A DNA stretch of 50,183 nt, taken from assembly GCA_000436475.1 (NCBI GenBank), contig FR886204.1:1-50183 (forward strand). Reading direction: 5' to 3'. Of the stretch, positions 1 through 8,150 are shown one piece after another. The position numbers were made by a program, and so were the translations under genes. Under the pieces are notes generated by a model that saw nothing but the letters and a program-made list of their open reading frames with translations, had not been told where the DNA came from and did not search any database. Every line of letters starts with the position of its first letter. Within the stretch, counting starts at the first letter, position 1. The DNA comes from Eubacterium sp. CAG:248. GTDB lineage: Bacteria; Bacillota; Clostridia; Lachnospirales; Lachnospiraceae.

Positions 1-34
1 GTGATGGTATCTTCCCACTTAGGCTTAACTTTCA

Positions 35-265
35 TCTAAGAAAGCGTTTGCTTTCTTAGACTGTAGGGCATTCGCCCTATCAGCTAAAGCCGCATCAAAG
101 TGCTTTGTGCAAGCACAGCTTTGATATAGCTTTATCTGCCCACTACTCCGCCGTGCGCAAGTCCAAGAAAGCAAAGCTTTCTTGGACTGTAGGGCATTCG
201 CCCTATCAGACGAAAGGATAACAAAAAGCTTTGTGCTAGCACAGCTTTTTGTTATCCTTTCGTCT
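35..265. repeat. Two-copy structured intergenic repeat made of three hairpins per copy
   Basis: Two tandem modules about 126 bp apart lie just beyond the cysN stop. Each has hairpin 1 with an AAGAAAGC/GCTTTCTT core (35-60; 161-187), hairpin 2 (TAGGGC-ATTC-GCCCTA, within a 23-bp block that is identical at 61-83 and 187-209) and hairpin 3 (86-134; 208-265) built around GCTTTGTGC-AGCACAGC (102-119; 228-245). Hairpin 3 of copy 2 has a perfect 23-bp stem (208-230 with 243-265). Arms that differ between copies remain complementary, for example TCTAAG/CTTAGA against TCCAAG/CTTGGA. No T-run follows, so it is not an ordinary intrinsic terminator. Open reading frames across it are artefacts of the repeat. 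The family could not be identified by eye. Confidence 0.8.
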
Positions 266-277
266 GGCACGGCTCAT

Positions 278-1993
278 TTAGATCACATAGTCCCAGACTT
301 CATCCTTGAATACTATCTTTCGGTATGTTCCAAAGTCTGTCCACTTGTTGAAGAATGTATCATTGAGAGCTTCTTTGCCTTCCTTAACGGCATCAAGTTC
401 TGTACGTAACTGGGCGTATTCGCTCTCGTTGGCTGCTTTGACTGCAAAACCTCTGCTATTTACAACTGGAAGTCCTGTGTATGTATAATCTTCTATCTTT
501 TCTATAGACTCTATCTTCTTATTTCTTACAGTAACCGCTACTCTGTCCCTGAATACTAGTACATCAAAGCTGTCAGGATAGTTGTAAGAGTCACCACTTA
601 CACTGATTTCCTGTCCTACTGTATAGTTCTTTCCGGCAGGACTTACCTTTGTAACTGTGGCACTTTCAAGGTTGTAGTAATATTCTTCAAATAAATTTGC
701 ATTACCCTTGATATTGCCATTTACAAATGCACACTTGACTTCCTTCTTGTCATATGCACTTGTGTCAGTAACAACACCGCATGCAGATGTCATGTTGCTT
801 ATTCTGTCTATAAGTATAAGCTCACCAAGTGTCTTATGTTTAGCGAATTCATCTATGACAACCGGCTCCTGTAGTCCGATATCACATACTGCTATTTCAT
901 TCTTGCTAAGTCCGTTAGCCTCAATAAACTTACCTGTATTAACATCTATCTTGTACTGGATATTCTTTAATACACCAAGCACCTTCTTAGTTCCTATCTT
1001 TACGATATAATCCTTACCAACTGTAAGTTCTTCATCATCCATCCATAGCATTGTAGCTGTGAAAGACTTGATAACTGGAAGTGTTGTCTTTGCTGCAAGA
1101 ACGCATCCTCTTGATACATCAACTTCCTTATCCAGCTGGATAGTAACAGGCTGTCCTGCCTGTGCACTCTGGCTGTCCTTATCTCCTATAAGAATACTCT
1201 TTACATTGGCAGTTTCACCACTTGGAAGAGTTGTTATCTCATCACCTACAGATACTACACCAGACTCTATCTGACCCTGAAAGCCTCTGAATGTATGGTC
1301 TGGACGGCATACTCTCTGAACTGGCATATAGAAGCCTTCTTCCTGCTTCTTCTGACTTACATCAACATTTTCTAGATAAGTAAGAAGTGCTTCACCATCA
1401 TACCAAGGTGTGTTATCTGACTTCTTAGTAATGTTATCACCCTCTGTAGCTGAAACAGGGATAATCTTTACACTGGCAAGTCCTAATTCCTTAGATAATT
1501 CATCTATCTGTGCTGTAATCTCATCAAATCTTTCCTTAGAATAACCAACAAGATCCATCTTATTAACTGCAAATACAAAATACTTGATACCCATAAGTGA
1601 GCATATTCTTGCATGTCTTTTTGTCTGCACAAGTACACCCTGCTTTGCATCTACAAGAATGATCGCAAGGTCTGCAAATGATGCACCAACCGCCATATTT
1701 CTTGTATATTCTTCGTGTCCCGGTGTATCTGCCACGATAAAGCTTCTCTTATCTGTTGTAAAATATCTGTATGCAACATCAATTGTGATACCCTGTTCTC
1801 TTTCTGCCATAAGTCCGTCAAGAAGCAGTGAGTAATCAATAGCACCACCACGGCTTCCTACTTTACTGTCAAGCTCTAAAGCCTTTTCCTGATCGGCATA
1901 TAAAAGCTTTGAATCATATAATATATGTCCTATTAATGTAGACTTTCCATCATCCACGCTTCCGCATGTTATAAACTTTAATAATCCTATCAT
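278..1993 (-). CDS. cysN: Sulfate adenylyltransferase subunit 1 (GTPase), CysN
   Basis: Large GTPase subunit of ATP sulfurylase. GTP hydrolysis drives synthesis of adenosine 5'-phosphosulfate (APS) from ATP and sulfate by CysD in the cytoplasm. Seen: P-loop GSVDDGKST (11-19), DTPGH (89-93) and NKMD (144-147), followed by EF-Tu-like beta-barrel domains. The ATG at 1993 is chosen because GAGGGG stands before it and it begins 1 nt after the cysD stop; longer in-frame starts would lie inside cysD. The product is 571 residues against about 475 for E. coli CysN. The extra sequence is near the C-terminus and contains no APS-kinase P-loop, so this is not a CysNC fusion. It is the last gene of the sulfate cluster. 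Confidence 0.95.
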   Translation of the reverse strand: MIGLLKFITCGSVDDGKSTLIGHILYDSKLLYADQEKALELDSKVGSRGGAIDYSLLLDGLMAEREQGITIDVAYRYFTTDKRSFIVADTPGHEEYTRNMAVGASFADLAIILVDAKQGVLVQTKRHARICSLMGIKYFVFAVNKMDLVGYSKERFDEITAQIDELSKELGLASVKIIPVSATEGDNITKKSDNTPWYDGEALLTYLENVDVSQKKQEEGFYMPVQRVCRPDHTFRGFQGQIESGVVSVGDEITTLPSGETANVKSILIGDKDSQSAQAGQPVTIQLDKEVDVSRGCVLAAKTTLPVIKSFTATMLWMDDEELTVGKDYIVKIGTKKVLGVLKNIQYKIDVNTGKFIEANGLSKNEIAVCDIGLQEPVVIDEFAKHKTLGELILIDRISNMTSACGVVTDTSAYDKKEVKCAFVNGNIKGNANLFEEYYYNLESATVTKVSPAGKNYTVGQEISVSGDSYNYPDSFDVLVFRDRVAVTVRNKKIESIEKIEDYTYTGLPVVNSRGFAVKAANESEYAQLRTELDAVKEGKEALNDTFFNKWTDFGTYRKIVFKDEVWDYVI

Positions 1994-1994
1994 C

Positions 1995-2894
1995 TTAGAA
2001 ATACCCCTCTCTCTTTCTTCTTTCCATACTTCCTGCTGCTTCGTTATCAATAACTCTTGTTGTTCTCTCAGAAGATACAGCACTGAGTGTTTCATCGATT
2101 ATCTCATCAAGAGTTGTAGCATTTGACTCTATGCCACCAGTTAAAGGATAGCAGCCAAGAGTTCTAAAGCGTACATTTCTGTATTCTATCTTTTCGCCTT
2201 CCTTTAACTTGAAACGGTCATCATCAACCATTATAAGCATGCCATCTCTTTCAACTACAGGACGCTTATCTGCATAGTAAAGAGGTACTATATCAATATT
2301 TTCTCTCTTGATATACTGCCATATATCTGTTTCAGTCCAGTTTGATATAGGAAATACTCTTATGCTCTCACCCTTATTGATACGTGAGTTGTAAAGCTTC
2401 CACATTTCAGGCCGCTGGTTTTTAGGATCCCATGCCTGGTTTTCGTTTCTGAATGAAAATATTCTTTCTTTAGCCCTTGACTTTTCCTCATCTCTTCTGC
2501 CACCGCCAAATGCTGCTGTAAAACCATACTTGTTAAGAGCCTGCTTTAAAGCCTGTGTCTTCATAATATCTGTATACACTGAACCATAGTCAAAAGGATT
2601 AATTCCCTTCTTAACACCATCTTCATTGATATATTCTAACATTTCGATGCCAAGCTTCTTAGCTGTTTCATCCCTGAACTTAATCATTTCCTTGAACTTC
2701 CAGGTTGTATTAACGTGAAGAAATGGAAATGGTGGCTTCTCTGGATAAAATGCTTTCATAGCAAGATGAAGCATTACTGAGCTGTCCTTTCCTATAGAAT
2801 AAAGCATAACCGGCTTTTCACACTCCGCCGCTACCTCTCTTATTATATATATTGCCTCAGCTTCAAGCTGATCAAGATGCGATAATTCTGCCAT
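1995..2894 (-). CDS. cysD: Sulfate adenylyltransferase subunit 2, CysD
   Basis: Catalytic subunit of ATP sulfurylase, which adenylates sulfate to APS together with CysN. The 299-residue protein follows E. coli CysD closely along its length, with the PP-loop SIGKDSS at 33-39, a GGGRRDEEKSRAKER segment and the conserved ending REGYF. The ATG at 2894 is preferred over an in-frame ATG at 2948: the protein then starts where the family starts, purine-rich AAGGAAAGGA lies upstream, and a TATAAT -10 box at 2934-2939 puts the transcription start between the two candidates. cysN follows after 1 nt, so the pair is almost certainly co-transcribed and translationally coupled. Confidence 0.95.
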   Translation of the reverse strand: MAELSHLDQLEAEAIYIIREVAAECEKPVMLYSIGKDSSVMLHLAMKAFYPEKPPFPFLHVNTTWKFKEMIKFRDETAKKLGIEMLEYINEDGVKKGINPFDYGSVYTDIMKTQALKQALNKYGFTAAFGGGRRDEEKSRAKERIFSFRNENQAWDPKNQRPEMWKLYNSRINKGESIRVFPISNWTETDIWQYIKRENIDIVPLYYADKRPVVERDGMLIMVDDDRFKLKEGEKIEYRNVRFRTLGCYPLTGGIESNATTLDEIIDETLSAVSSERTTRVIDNEAAGSMERRKREGYF

Positions 2895-2933
2895 TGTTTT
2901 ATCCGTCCTTTCCTTATGTATTACTTTAGAATA

Positions 2934-2970
2934 ATTATATACTTTCATAGTATGTTTATATGTTTATGTG
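2934..2970 (-). promoter_or_regulatory. cysD promoter with shared sulfate-cluster motif
   Basis: The minus-strand -10 is TATAAT (2934-2939). No good -35 is present. In that place are two overlapping words, ATAAACATACTA (2948-2959) and CACATAAACATAT (2958-2970), both of which also occur exactly at the sbp promoter/leader. A weak -35 replaced by a shared motif suggests regulator control. The function is inferred; the words are seen. Confidence 0.5.
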
Positions 2971-3071
2971 CTAATAATCATTTAAGTTAAATAAACTAAT
3001 TTTTTATTACAAACATCAGTTATTCAATATAATATAATCCTTCTAATACCTTTTACAGCATTAATCTTACA

Positions 3072-3386
3072 TCAGTACTTATTAGATTCTTTCTTATTAA
3101 TAACTATTGTTTCCCTGCTGCCATCTGTTTTATCTATGTTCCAGTTAAGGTAGTCACCTTTGGTAGTAACACTCATCTTACTTCCCATACCACCCATATC
3201 TGCTCCAAGATAAAGTGCAATAGCCTCGAACTTACATTCCTTAAGACATGATGAACATCCCCAGCAATCCTTAGGATACTTTATATATGCCTTTTTATCC
3301 TCACCCATCTTTATAAGGCTTCCTGGACAGACGATACTACATTGTCCACATCCTGCACATCTGCTTTTATCTATCATTATGCTCAT
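3072..3386 (-). CDS. aprB: Adenylylsulfate reductase beta subunit, two [4Fe-4S] ferredoxin (AprB-like)
   Basis: Electron-transfer partner of the AprA-like flavoprotein. The 104-residue protein has two four-cysteine motifs, Cys10-13-16-20 and Cys41-44-47-51, matching a 2[4Fe-4S] ferredoxin, and a C-terminal tail of about 45 residues as in AprB proteins. The ATG at 3386 is chosen because AGAGGTGAG sits 6 nt before it. The gene overlaps the end of aprA by 20 bp, so the two are translated together. Known for the family: AprBA interconverts APS and sulfite plus AMP. Beside uptake genes and CysDN the reductive, assimilatory direction is inferred. A gap of 177 bp with a separate promoter follows before cysD. 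Confidence 0.85.
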   Translation of the reverse strand: MSIMIDKSRCAGCGQCSIVCPGSLIKMGEDKKAYIKYPKDCWGCSSCLKECKFEAIALYLGADMGGMGSKMSVTTKGDYLNWNIDKTDGSRETIVINKKESNKY

Positions 3387-5130
3387 ATGTCTCACCTCTT
3401 CCTACAAGATTTCTGAATATAACTTCTATGTTATCACCATTCTTTCTGGTGTTGACATACTTAAGCCACTCATCTGACTTATCAGGATAATCAAGATTTT
3501 CAGCAAAGCTATGCCATCTTGTTTCCTTTCTTGCCTTTAAATGCTCTATAAGCACCTGACAGACTGTAAGTCTTTCCTTAAGCTCATATACAAACATAAG
3601 TCCATGGTAATCTGCTGCTGACACATTTCCTGAAAGTGTGATAATCTGTTCTATCTTCTGCTTTGCAAGCTCAAGCTGCTTTTCATTAAACTGATAGTGG
3701 CTTCCAATACCACCAGCATAGGTATCCATAACCTTCTGCATAGCTTCTTCAAGCTGTTCTGTAGAAAATACTTCATCCTGTCTTTCAAGATATGCATTAT
3801 ATTCCTCAAGCTTTTTACTTACGAATTCTTCTGCAAAGCTTTCTAAAGCTTTATAATCATCATTAATATCATGACAGCAATAAGCGGCATCCTGTGAACT
3901 AAAGGTATCTGCCAGCTCTGCCTCTTCTTTAAGACTTTTAACTATATCCAAGGCAGCTATCTCACCCTCTGCCATAGCTCCTGTTACATACTTCTGAGGA
4001 CATCCACCTGCAACATCACCTGCTGCATACAGTCCATCTATGGTAGTTCTTCTGTTAGTATCTACCCAGTAACCACTGGCTGTATGTCCACCTACGATAT
4101 AAGGTTCTGTTCCTTCTATCTCAACATTCTGCTCACTTGGATTCTTTCCTGACTCTATCCACTTAAGTGTCTGGCTTGGTGCCATATTAAGATAAGCCTT
4201 CTTTAAAGATTCATCCTGTTCACTGCTTATTCCTTCTGTTCTTAAGTAACATGGGCCTCTTCCTTCGATATTCTCTCTTACAGTTCCATATACTCTCTGT
4301 GAGGTTGTAAGACCATATTTATCTTCATACACTTCTCCCTTTGAGTTAATCTGCTTAGCCCCGACTCCCTGAGCTATAGTTCCTGTTGGTGCTATAGTAT
4401 CTTTACAACGTAATGCTATGAATCTCATCTCAAATGTTGTCATCTCAGCCCCGGCATTAATCCCCATTGCATATCCAGCTCCGGTATTAAACGGTGGATA
4501 CCACATCTTATGCCTTGAAAATCCTGGATTGTTAGGCTTATAAAGTCCAGCCGCCCCTCCTGTTGCACATAAAACTTTCTTTGCCTTTATCTCATATGCA
4601 TATCCATCATCAATGTTAAAACCTATAGCACCAAAAATTTTATTATCCTTAACTATATAATCTGTTATATTAAGTCTGTTTATAACTGTCACTCCATCAA
4701 GTGCTGCCACTGCCGAGGCAAGTATAGGCTTAATGTTTTCACCATTAATCTTAATATTACGATTGCCTCTTGCAACATACTTTCCATTCTCATCCTTAAG
4801 TATGACAAGACCAAGTTTCTCCATCTTAGCAGTAACTTCATTAAGTCTTTCCGACATAGTAAGAAGCAGATCCTCTCTTACTATATCATCAGCATCATTT
4901 TTAGCATAATCTACATAATCCTCTGGTTTTCTGCCTTCTACTATATATGCATTGATAGCATTAACACCTGCTGCAAGACATCCACTTCGTTTTATATTAG
5001 CTTTCTCCGCTATAATGATACTTGCTGTATCTGACTGCTCCTTTATAGTAAGCGCCGCATAACAGCCCGCTGTACCACCACCTATTATAAGAACATCCGT
5101 TGTAAGCTTCTTTAATCCATTTATCTTCAT
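3367..5130 (-). CDS. aprA: Adenylylsulfate reductase alpha subunit, FAD flavoprotein (AprA-like)
   Basis: Flavoprotein predicted to reduce APS to sulfite and AMP with electrons from the adjacent ferredoxin. The 587-residue protein starts with a Rossmann FAD motif GGGTAGCYAA (17-26) and has the succinate-dehydrogenase/AprA-family layout, including the segments GGHTASGYW and GLYAAGDVAGG near the FAD-binding end. The ATG at 5130 has AAGGAG 5 nt upstream; a GTG two codons earlier is less likely. It lies 83 bp after cysA. AprA is best known from dissimilatory sulfate reducers, but clostridial assimilation clusters such as that of C. acetobutylicum have the same arrangement. A fumarate-reductase-type function is possible on sequence alone, but the neighbours argue against it. 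Confidence 0.85.
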   Translation of the reverse strand: MKINGLKKLTTDVLIIGGGTAGCYAALTIKEQSDTASIIIAEKANIKRSGCLAAGVNAINAYIVEGRKPEDYVDYAKNDADDIVREDLLLTMSERLNEVTAKMEKLGLVILKDENGKYVARGNRNIKINGENIKPILASAVAALDGVTVINRLNITDYIVKDNKIFGAIGFNIDDGYAYEIKAKKVLCATGGAAGLYKPNNPGFSRHKMWYPPFNTGAGYAMGINAGAEMTTFEMRFIALRCKDTIAPTGTIAQGVGAKQINSKGEVYEDKYGLTTSQRVYGTVRENIEGRGPCYLRTEGISSEQDESLKKAYLNMAPSQTLKWIESGKNPSEQNVEIEGTEPYIVGGHTASGYWVDTNRRTTIDGLYAAGDVAGGCPQKYVTGAMAEGEIAALDIVKSLKEEAELADTFSSQDAAYCCHDINDDYKALESFAEEFVSKKLEEYNAYLERQDEVFSTEQLEEAMQKVMDTYAGGIGSHYQFNEKQLELAKQKIEQIITLSGNVSAADYHGLMFVYELKERLTVCQVLIEHLKARKETRWHSFAENLDYPDKSDEWLKYVNTRKNGDNIEVIFRNLVGRGETYEHNDR

Positions 5131-5213
5131 AAGCACTCCTTTTTGAAGTAAAGTAATTTCTATTTTACTACTATCACCTTAAAGATTTCACAATACTATA
5201 TAATAATACACCA

Positions 5214-6275
5214 TCAGATATAGAATACGTCATCTGACTTCATACCCTTATTCTCACACAGATAAGTTTTCTCACTGTCAACCGCATATATTCTGTATAT
5301 AAGCACATGGACCTTCTCACCTACCGCAAGAGGTTCCTTTTCCAGCGACCACTCACCTGTTATTCTTGTACATCCGATATTAACTGTGACATCCAGATGA
5401 TTGCCCCTGAATAATATATCTTCAACATATCCTTCTTCTGCTGCACTGTTGTACTGCTGAAGCTTTCCATACTTTGATATTTTTACAAACTCTGGTCTTA
5501 TGAAAGCCCTGTCAGCCCCATTAACTTCATCAAAGCCCTTAAGTCTTGAATAATCACTAACCTCTGATGCCTTTCCTATGAACTCAACAACAAAAGGCGT
5601 TGCCGGACTTTTATATATATCTATCGGACTACCCATCTGTTCTATTCTGCCATGATTAGTTATGATAATCTCATCAGCAACCTCAACAGCCTCATCCTGA
5701 TCATGTGTTACAAATATACTTGTTATTCCAAGCTTTGTAACCATGCTTCTAAGCCATGTTCTAAGCTCTGTCCTTACCTTGGCATCTATCGCAGCAAAGG
5801 GTTCATCTAAAAGAAGCACCTGTGGGTTAGGTGCAAGCGCTCTTGCGAACGCAACTCTCTGACGCTGCCCGCCTGATAACTGGTTAGGATATCTTTTCTC
5901 AAGTCCTGCAAGTCCAGTTATCTCAAGAAGCTCTGTAACTCTTTTCCTTATCTCATCCCTTGGCACCTTCTGAAGCTTAAGACCAAAGGCTATATTTTCA
6001 TATACTGTCATATGACGGAACAATGCATAATTCTGGAATACAAAGCCTATACCTCTCTTGCTGGCTGGTATATCATTAACCCTCTTTCCATCTATGTATA
6101 TATCTCCAAAGCTTGGAGTTTCAAGTCCTGCAATCATTCTTAATATAGTTGTTTTACCACTTCCCGAAGGACCAAGCAGTGCAACCAGCTTTCCTTTTTC
6201 GATAGCAAAGTTTACATTATCCGATGCCCTGAAGCTTCCATATTGCTTAAATATATTTCTCATCTCGACGTACAT
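5214..6275 (-). CDS. cysA: Sulfate/thiosulfate ABC transporter ATP-binding protein, CysA
   Basis: ATPase that powers sulfate import through CysT/CysW. Seen: Walker A GPSGSGKTT (35-43), Q-loop near residue 81, signature LSGGQ (133-137), Walker B VLLLDEP (153-159), the switch His in VTHDQDEA, and a C-terminal regulatory (TOBE-like) region of about 110 residues. The length of 353 matches CysA. GGGAGGAG stands before the ATG, which overlaps the cysW stop codon as TAATG, a sign of translational coupling. Sulfate and thiosulfate cannot be told apart from the sequence, but the downstream APS genes favour sulfate. Confidence 0.93.
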   Translation of the reverse strand: MYVEMRNIFKQYGSFRASDNVNFAIEKGKLVALLGPSGSGKTTILRMIAGLETPSFGDIYIDGKRVNDIPASKRGIGFVFQNYALFRHMTVYENIAFGLKLQKVPRDEIRKRVTELLEITGLAGLEKRYPNQLSGGQRQRVAFARALAPNPQVLLLDEPFAAIDAKVRTELRTWLRSMVTKLGITSIFVTHDQDEAVEVADEIIITNHGRIEQMGSPIDIYKSPATPFVVEFIGKASEVSDYSRLKGFDEVNGADRAFIRPEFVKISKYGKLQQYNSAAEEGYVEDILFRGNHLDVTVNIGCTRITGEWSLEKEPLAVGEKVHVLIYRIYAVDSEKTYLCENKGMKSDDVFYI

Positions 6276-7144
6276 TACTTAACTCCTCCCTTCTTAGCAT
6301 TCTTCTGTCTGTATTCAAACACATTCTTAAGTACAAGTACTATGACTGCTATTATTACAAGTATTGATGACACAGCAAATGCAGCTGTTATAGATGAATC
6401 TGTCCCCGACATATACAGTGCATCTATCTCAAGAGGAAGTGTAAATGTCTCTCCCCTCGTCTTTGACAATGCATTTACCGCACCAAACTCTCCAAGTGCC
6501 CTAGATGTACACAATATAATTCCATATATAAGCGACCACTTTATATTTGGAAGTGTAATCTTAAAGAATATTGTAAAGCCATCCGCACCCATAAGTGCTG
6601 CTGCTTCCTCCTCATCCTTTCCAAGTGAATTAAGCACCGGTATTATTTCTCTTGACACATAAGGAAATGTAACAAATATCGTTGCAAGCACAACACCCGG
6701 AACTGCAAAAGCAATCCTTATATTTGTTCCAAATATCTCATTAAACCATCTTATAACAGGATAAAAGAAACCAAGTCTTCCAAATGTCATAAGAAATGCA
6801 AGTCCAACTATAACAGGCGATATTGAAAATGGTATATCTATAAGTGTTGCAAGCACCTGCTTTCCTTTAAAATCAAACCTTGTAAGTACCCAGGCTGCTA
6901 TTATTCCAAATAAGGTATTAATAACAAGAGCCACAAAAGTTGCTATAAATGTAACCTTAAGTGCACTTAACACATAAGAAGTCGTTACTGCCTTTATATA
7001 AAAGCCTACTCCCTCTTTAAGTGAACTTACTATAATAGAGAACAGGGGAAGTATAAGCATCACGATGATAAAAACCACTGTAATAAGCACACATATATTT
7101 CTTGTTGTTCTTTTTCTTTTTTCAAGCTTATCATTTCCGTTCAT
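6275..7144 (-). CDS. cysW: Sulfate ABC transporter permease, CysW
   Basis: Membrane subunit of the sulfate importer. The 289-residue protein has six predicted hydrophobic segments and the permease EAA loop (DEEEAAALMGADGFTIFFKI) that docks to CysA. CysW-type segments such as LGEFGAVNALS near the C-terminus separate it from CysT. The ATG at 7144 is chosen over one at 7156 because GGAGGT lies 6 nt before it. Its stop overlaps the cysA start. A gap of 121 bp separates it from cysT, unusual for two subunits of one transporter; no clear promoter was found there. Confidence 0.92.
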   Translation of the reverse strand: MNGNDKLEKRKRTTRNICVLITVVFIIVMLILPLFSIIVSSLKEGVGFYIKAVTTSYVLSALKVTFIATFVALVINTLFGIIAAWVLTRFDFKGKQVLATLIDIPFSISPVIVGLAFLMTFGRLGFFYPVIRWFNEIFGTNIRIAFAVPGVVLATIFVTFPYVSREIIPVLNSLGKDEEEAAALMGADGFTIFFKITLPNIKWSLIYGIILCTSRALGEFGAVNALSKTRGETFTLPLEIDALYMSGTDSSITAAFAVSSILVIIAVIVLVLKNVFEYRQKNAKKGGVK

Positions 7145-7265
7145 GCTTACCTCCATTCTGTTAAGCTTCTTAATTAATCTTTCATTAAGCTCTTATCAGC
7201 TTCCTGTTAATTTATATGTTAGTTATTGTAAATAATCCAAATATTTTAATAGCTTGATGTATTGC

Positions 7266-8150
7266 TTAAGATGTTCTTGCTGCCACTCTCATCTGTATAA
7301 TATTTATGATAAGTAATATAAGAAATGATATAACAAGCATCACAAGTGCAATAGCTGTAGCAGAGGCATAATCAATATAATTGAGCTTCTGCATTATCAC
7401 ATAAGAAACAACCTGTGTATGTTCCTTGGCACTGTTACCCGATATATATATAACACTTCCATACTCTCCTATACCTCTTGCAAATGCCAGCCCAAAGCCT
7501 GTAAGAAGTGCCGGACTTATCTCTGGAAGTATTACCTTAAAAAATGTTTTTGCCGGACCTGCTCCTAAAATATAAGCTGCTTCCTCATACTGTGGATCCA
7601 TCTTTTCAAGAACTGGTGTTACAGCTCTTACTACAAAAGGTATACCAACGAATACTAAGGCAATAACAAGTCCGATATGTGTATATGAAACCTTTATTCC
7701 AAGCGATGCAAGAGGCTTTCCTAACATTCCTGTCTCTGAATACAGCTTTGAAAGTGTTATGCCTGCAACTGCTGTTGGAAGTGCAAAAGGAAGCTCAATA
7801 AGTCCATCAAGTATCCTTTTACATGTGAAATCATATTTAACAAACGTCCATGCAAGTATTGTCCCGAATATACAGTTAATAACTGCTGCTATAAAGGAAC
7901 AGCTTATACTTGTTATAAATGCATTTACAACATTTTTCTTAGTCACAAGTGCCATAAACTCGCCGGGCGAAAGCTTTAACGAATAAACCATAACCGATGC
8001 CAGTGGTATAAGCACTATAAGCGATAACATTGTCACTGTTATTCCTAATGTAAGATGAAATCCAGGAATAACCCTTACCTTCCTGTCCTTTACTTTTTTT
8101 CCGTTGAATTCAGGTTCTTTATTAGTTTTATCAGTTGTCATATATTTCAT
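7266..8150 (-). CDS. cysT: Sulfate ABC transporter permease, CysT (CysU)
   Basis: Second membrane subunit of the sulfate importer. Translation from the ATG at 8150 gives 294 residues with a cytoplasmic Lys-rich head of about 30 residues, six hydrophobic segments, an EAA loop (PQYEEAAYILGAGPAKTFFK) and the CysT-typical segment FARGIGEYGSVIYISGN. The start is supported by GGAGG 8 nt upstream; the longest open frame would run deep into sbp. The chosen start overlaps the sbp reading frame by 20 bp, so the binding protein and this permease are translationally coupled. Confidence 0.92.
   Translation of the reverse strand: MKYMTTDKTNKEPEFNGKKVKDRKVRVIPGFHLTLGITVTMLSLIVLIPLASVMVYSLKLSPGEFMALVTKKNVVNAFITSISCSFIAAVINCIFGTILAWTFVKYDFTCKRILDGLIELPFALPTAVAGITLSKLYSETGMLGKPLASLGIKVSYTHIGLVIALVFVGIPFVVRAVTPVLEKMDPQYEEAAYILGAGPAKTFFKVILPEISPALLTGFGLAFARGIGEYGSVIYISGNSAKEHTQVVSYVIMQKLNYIDYASATAIALVMLVISFLILLIINIIQMRVAARTS

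Noticed and set aside
208..265. Intrinsic terminator of cysN
   Set aside because: The stem is long enough but no T-run follows on the minus strand; the repeat explanation fits better.
25..270. An 81-residue minus-strand and a 75-residue plus-strand reading frame over the left-edge repeat
   Set aside because: They follow the palindromic repeat, show internally repeated peptide words because the DNA is repeated, and have no ribosome site.
278..700. CysN extension as an APS kinase domain (CysNC fusion)
   Set aside because: There is no second P-loop or other kinase motif, and the extension is too short for CysC.
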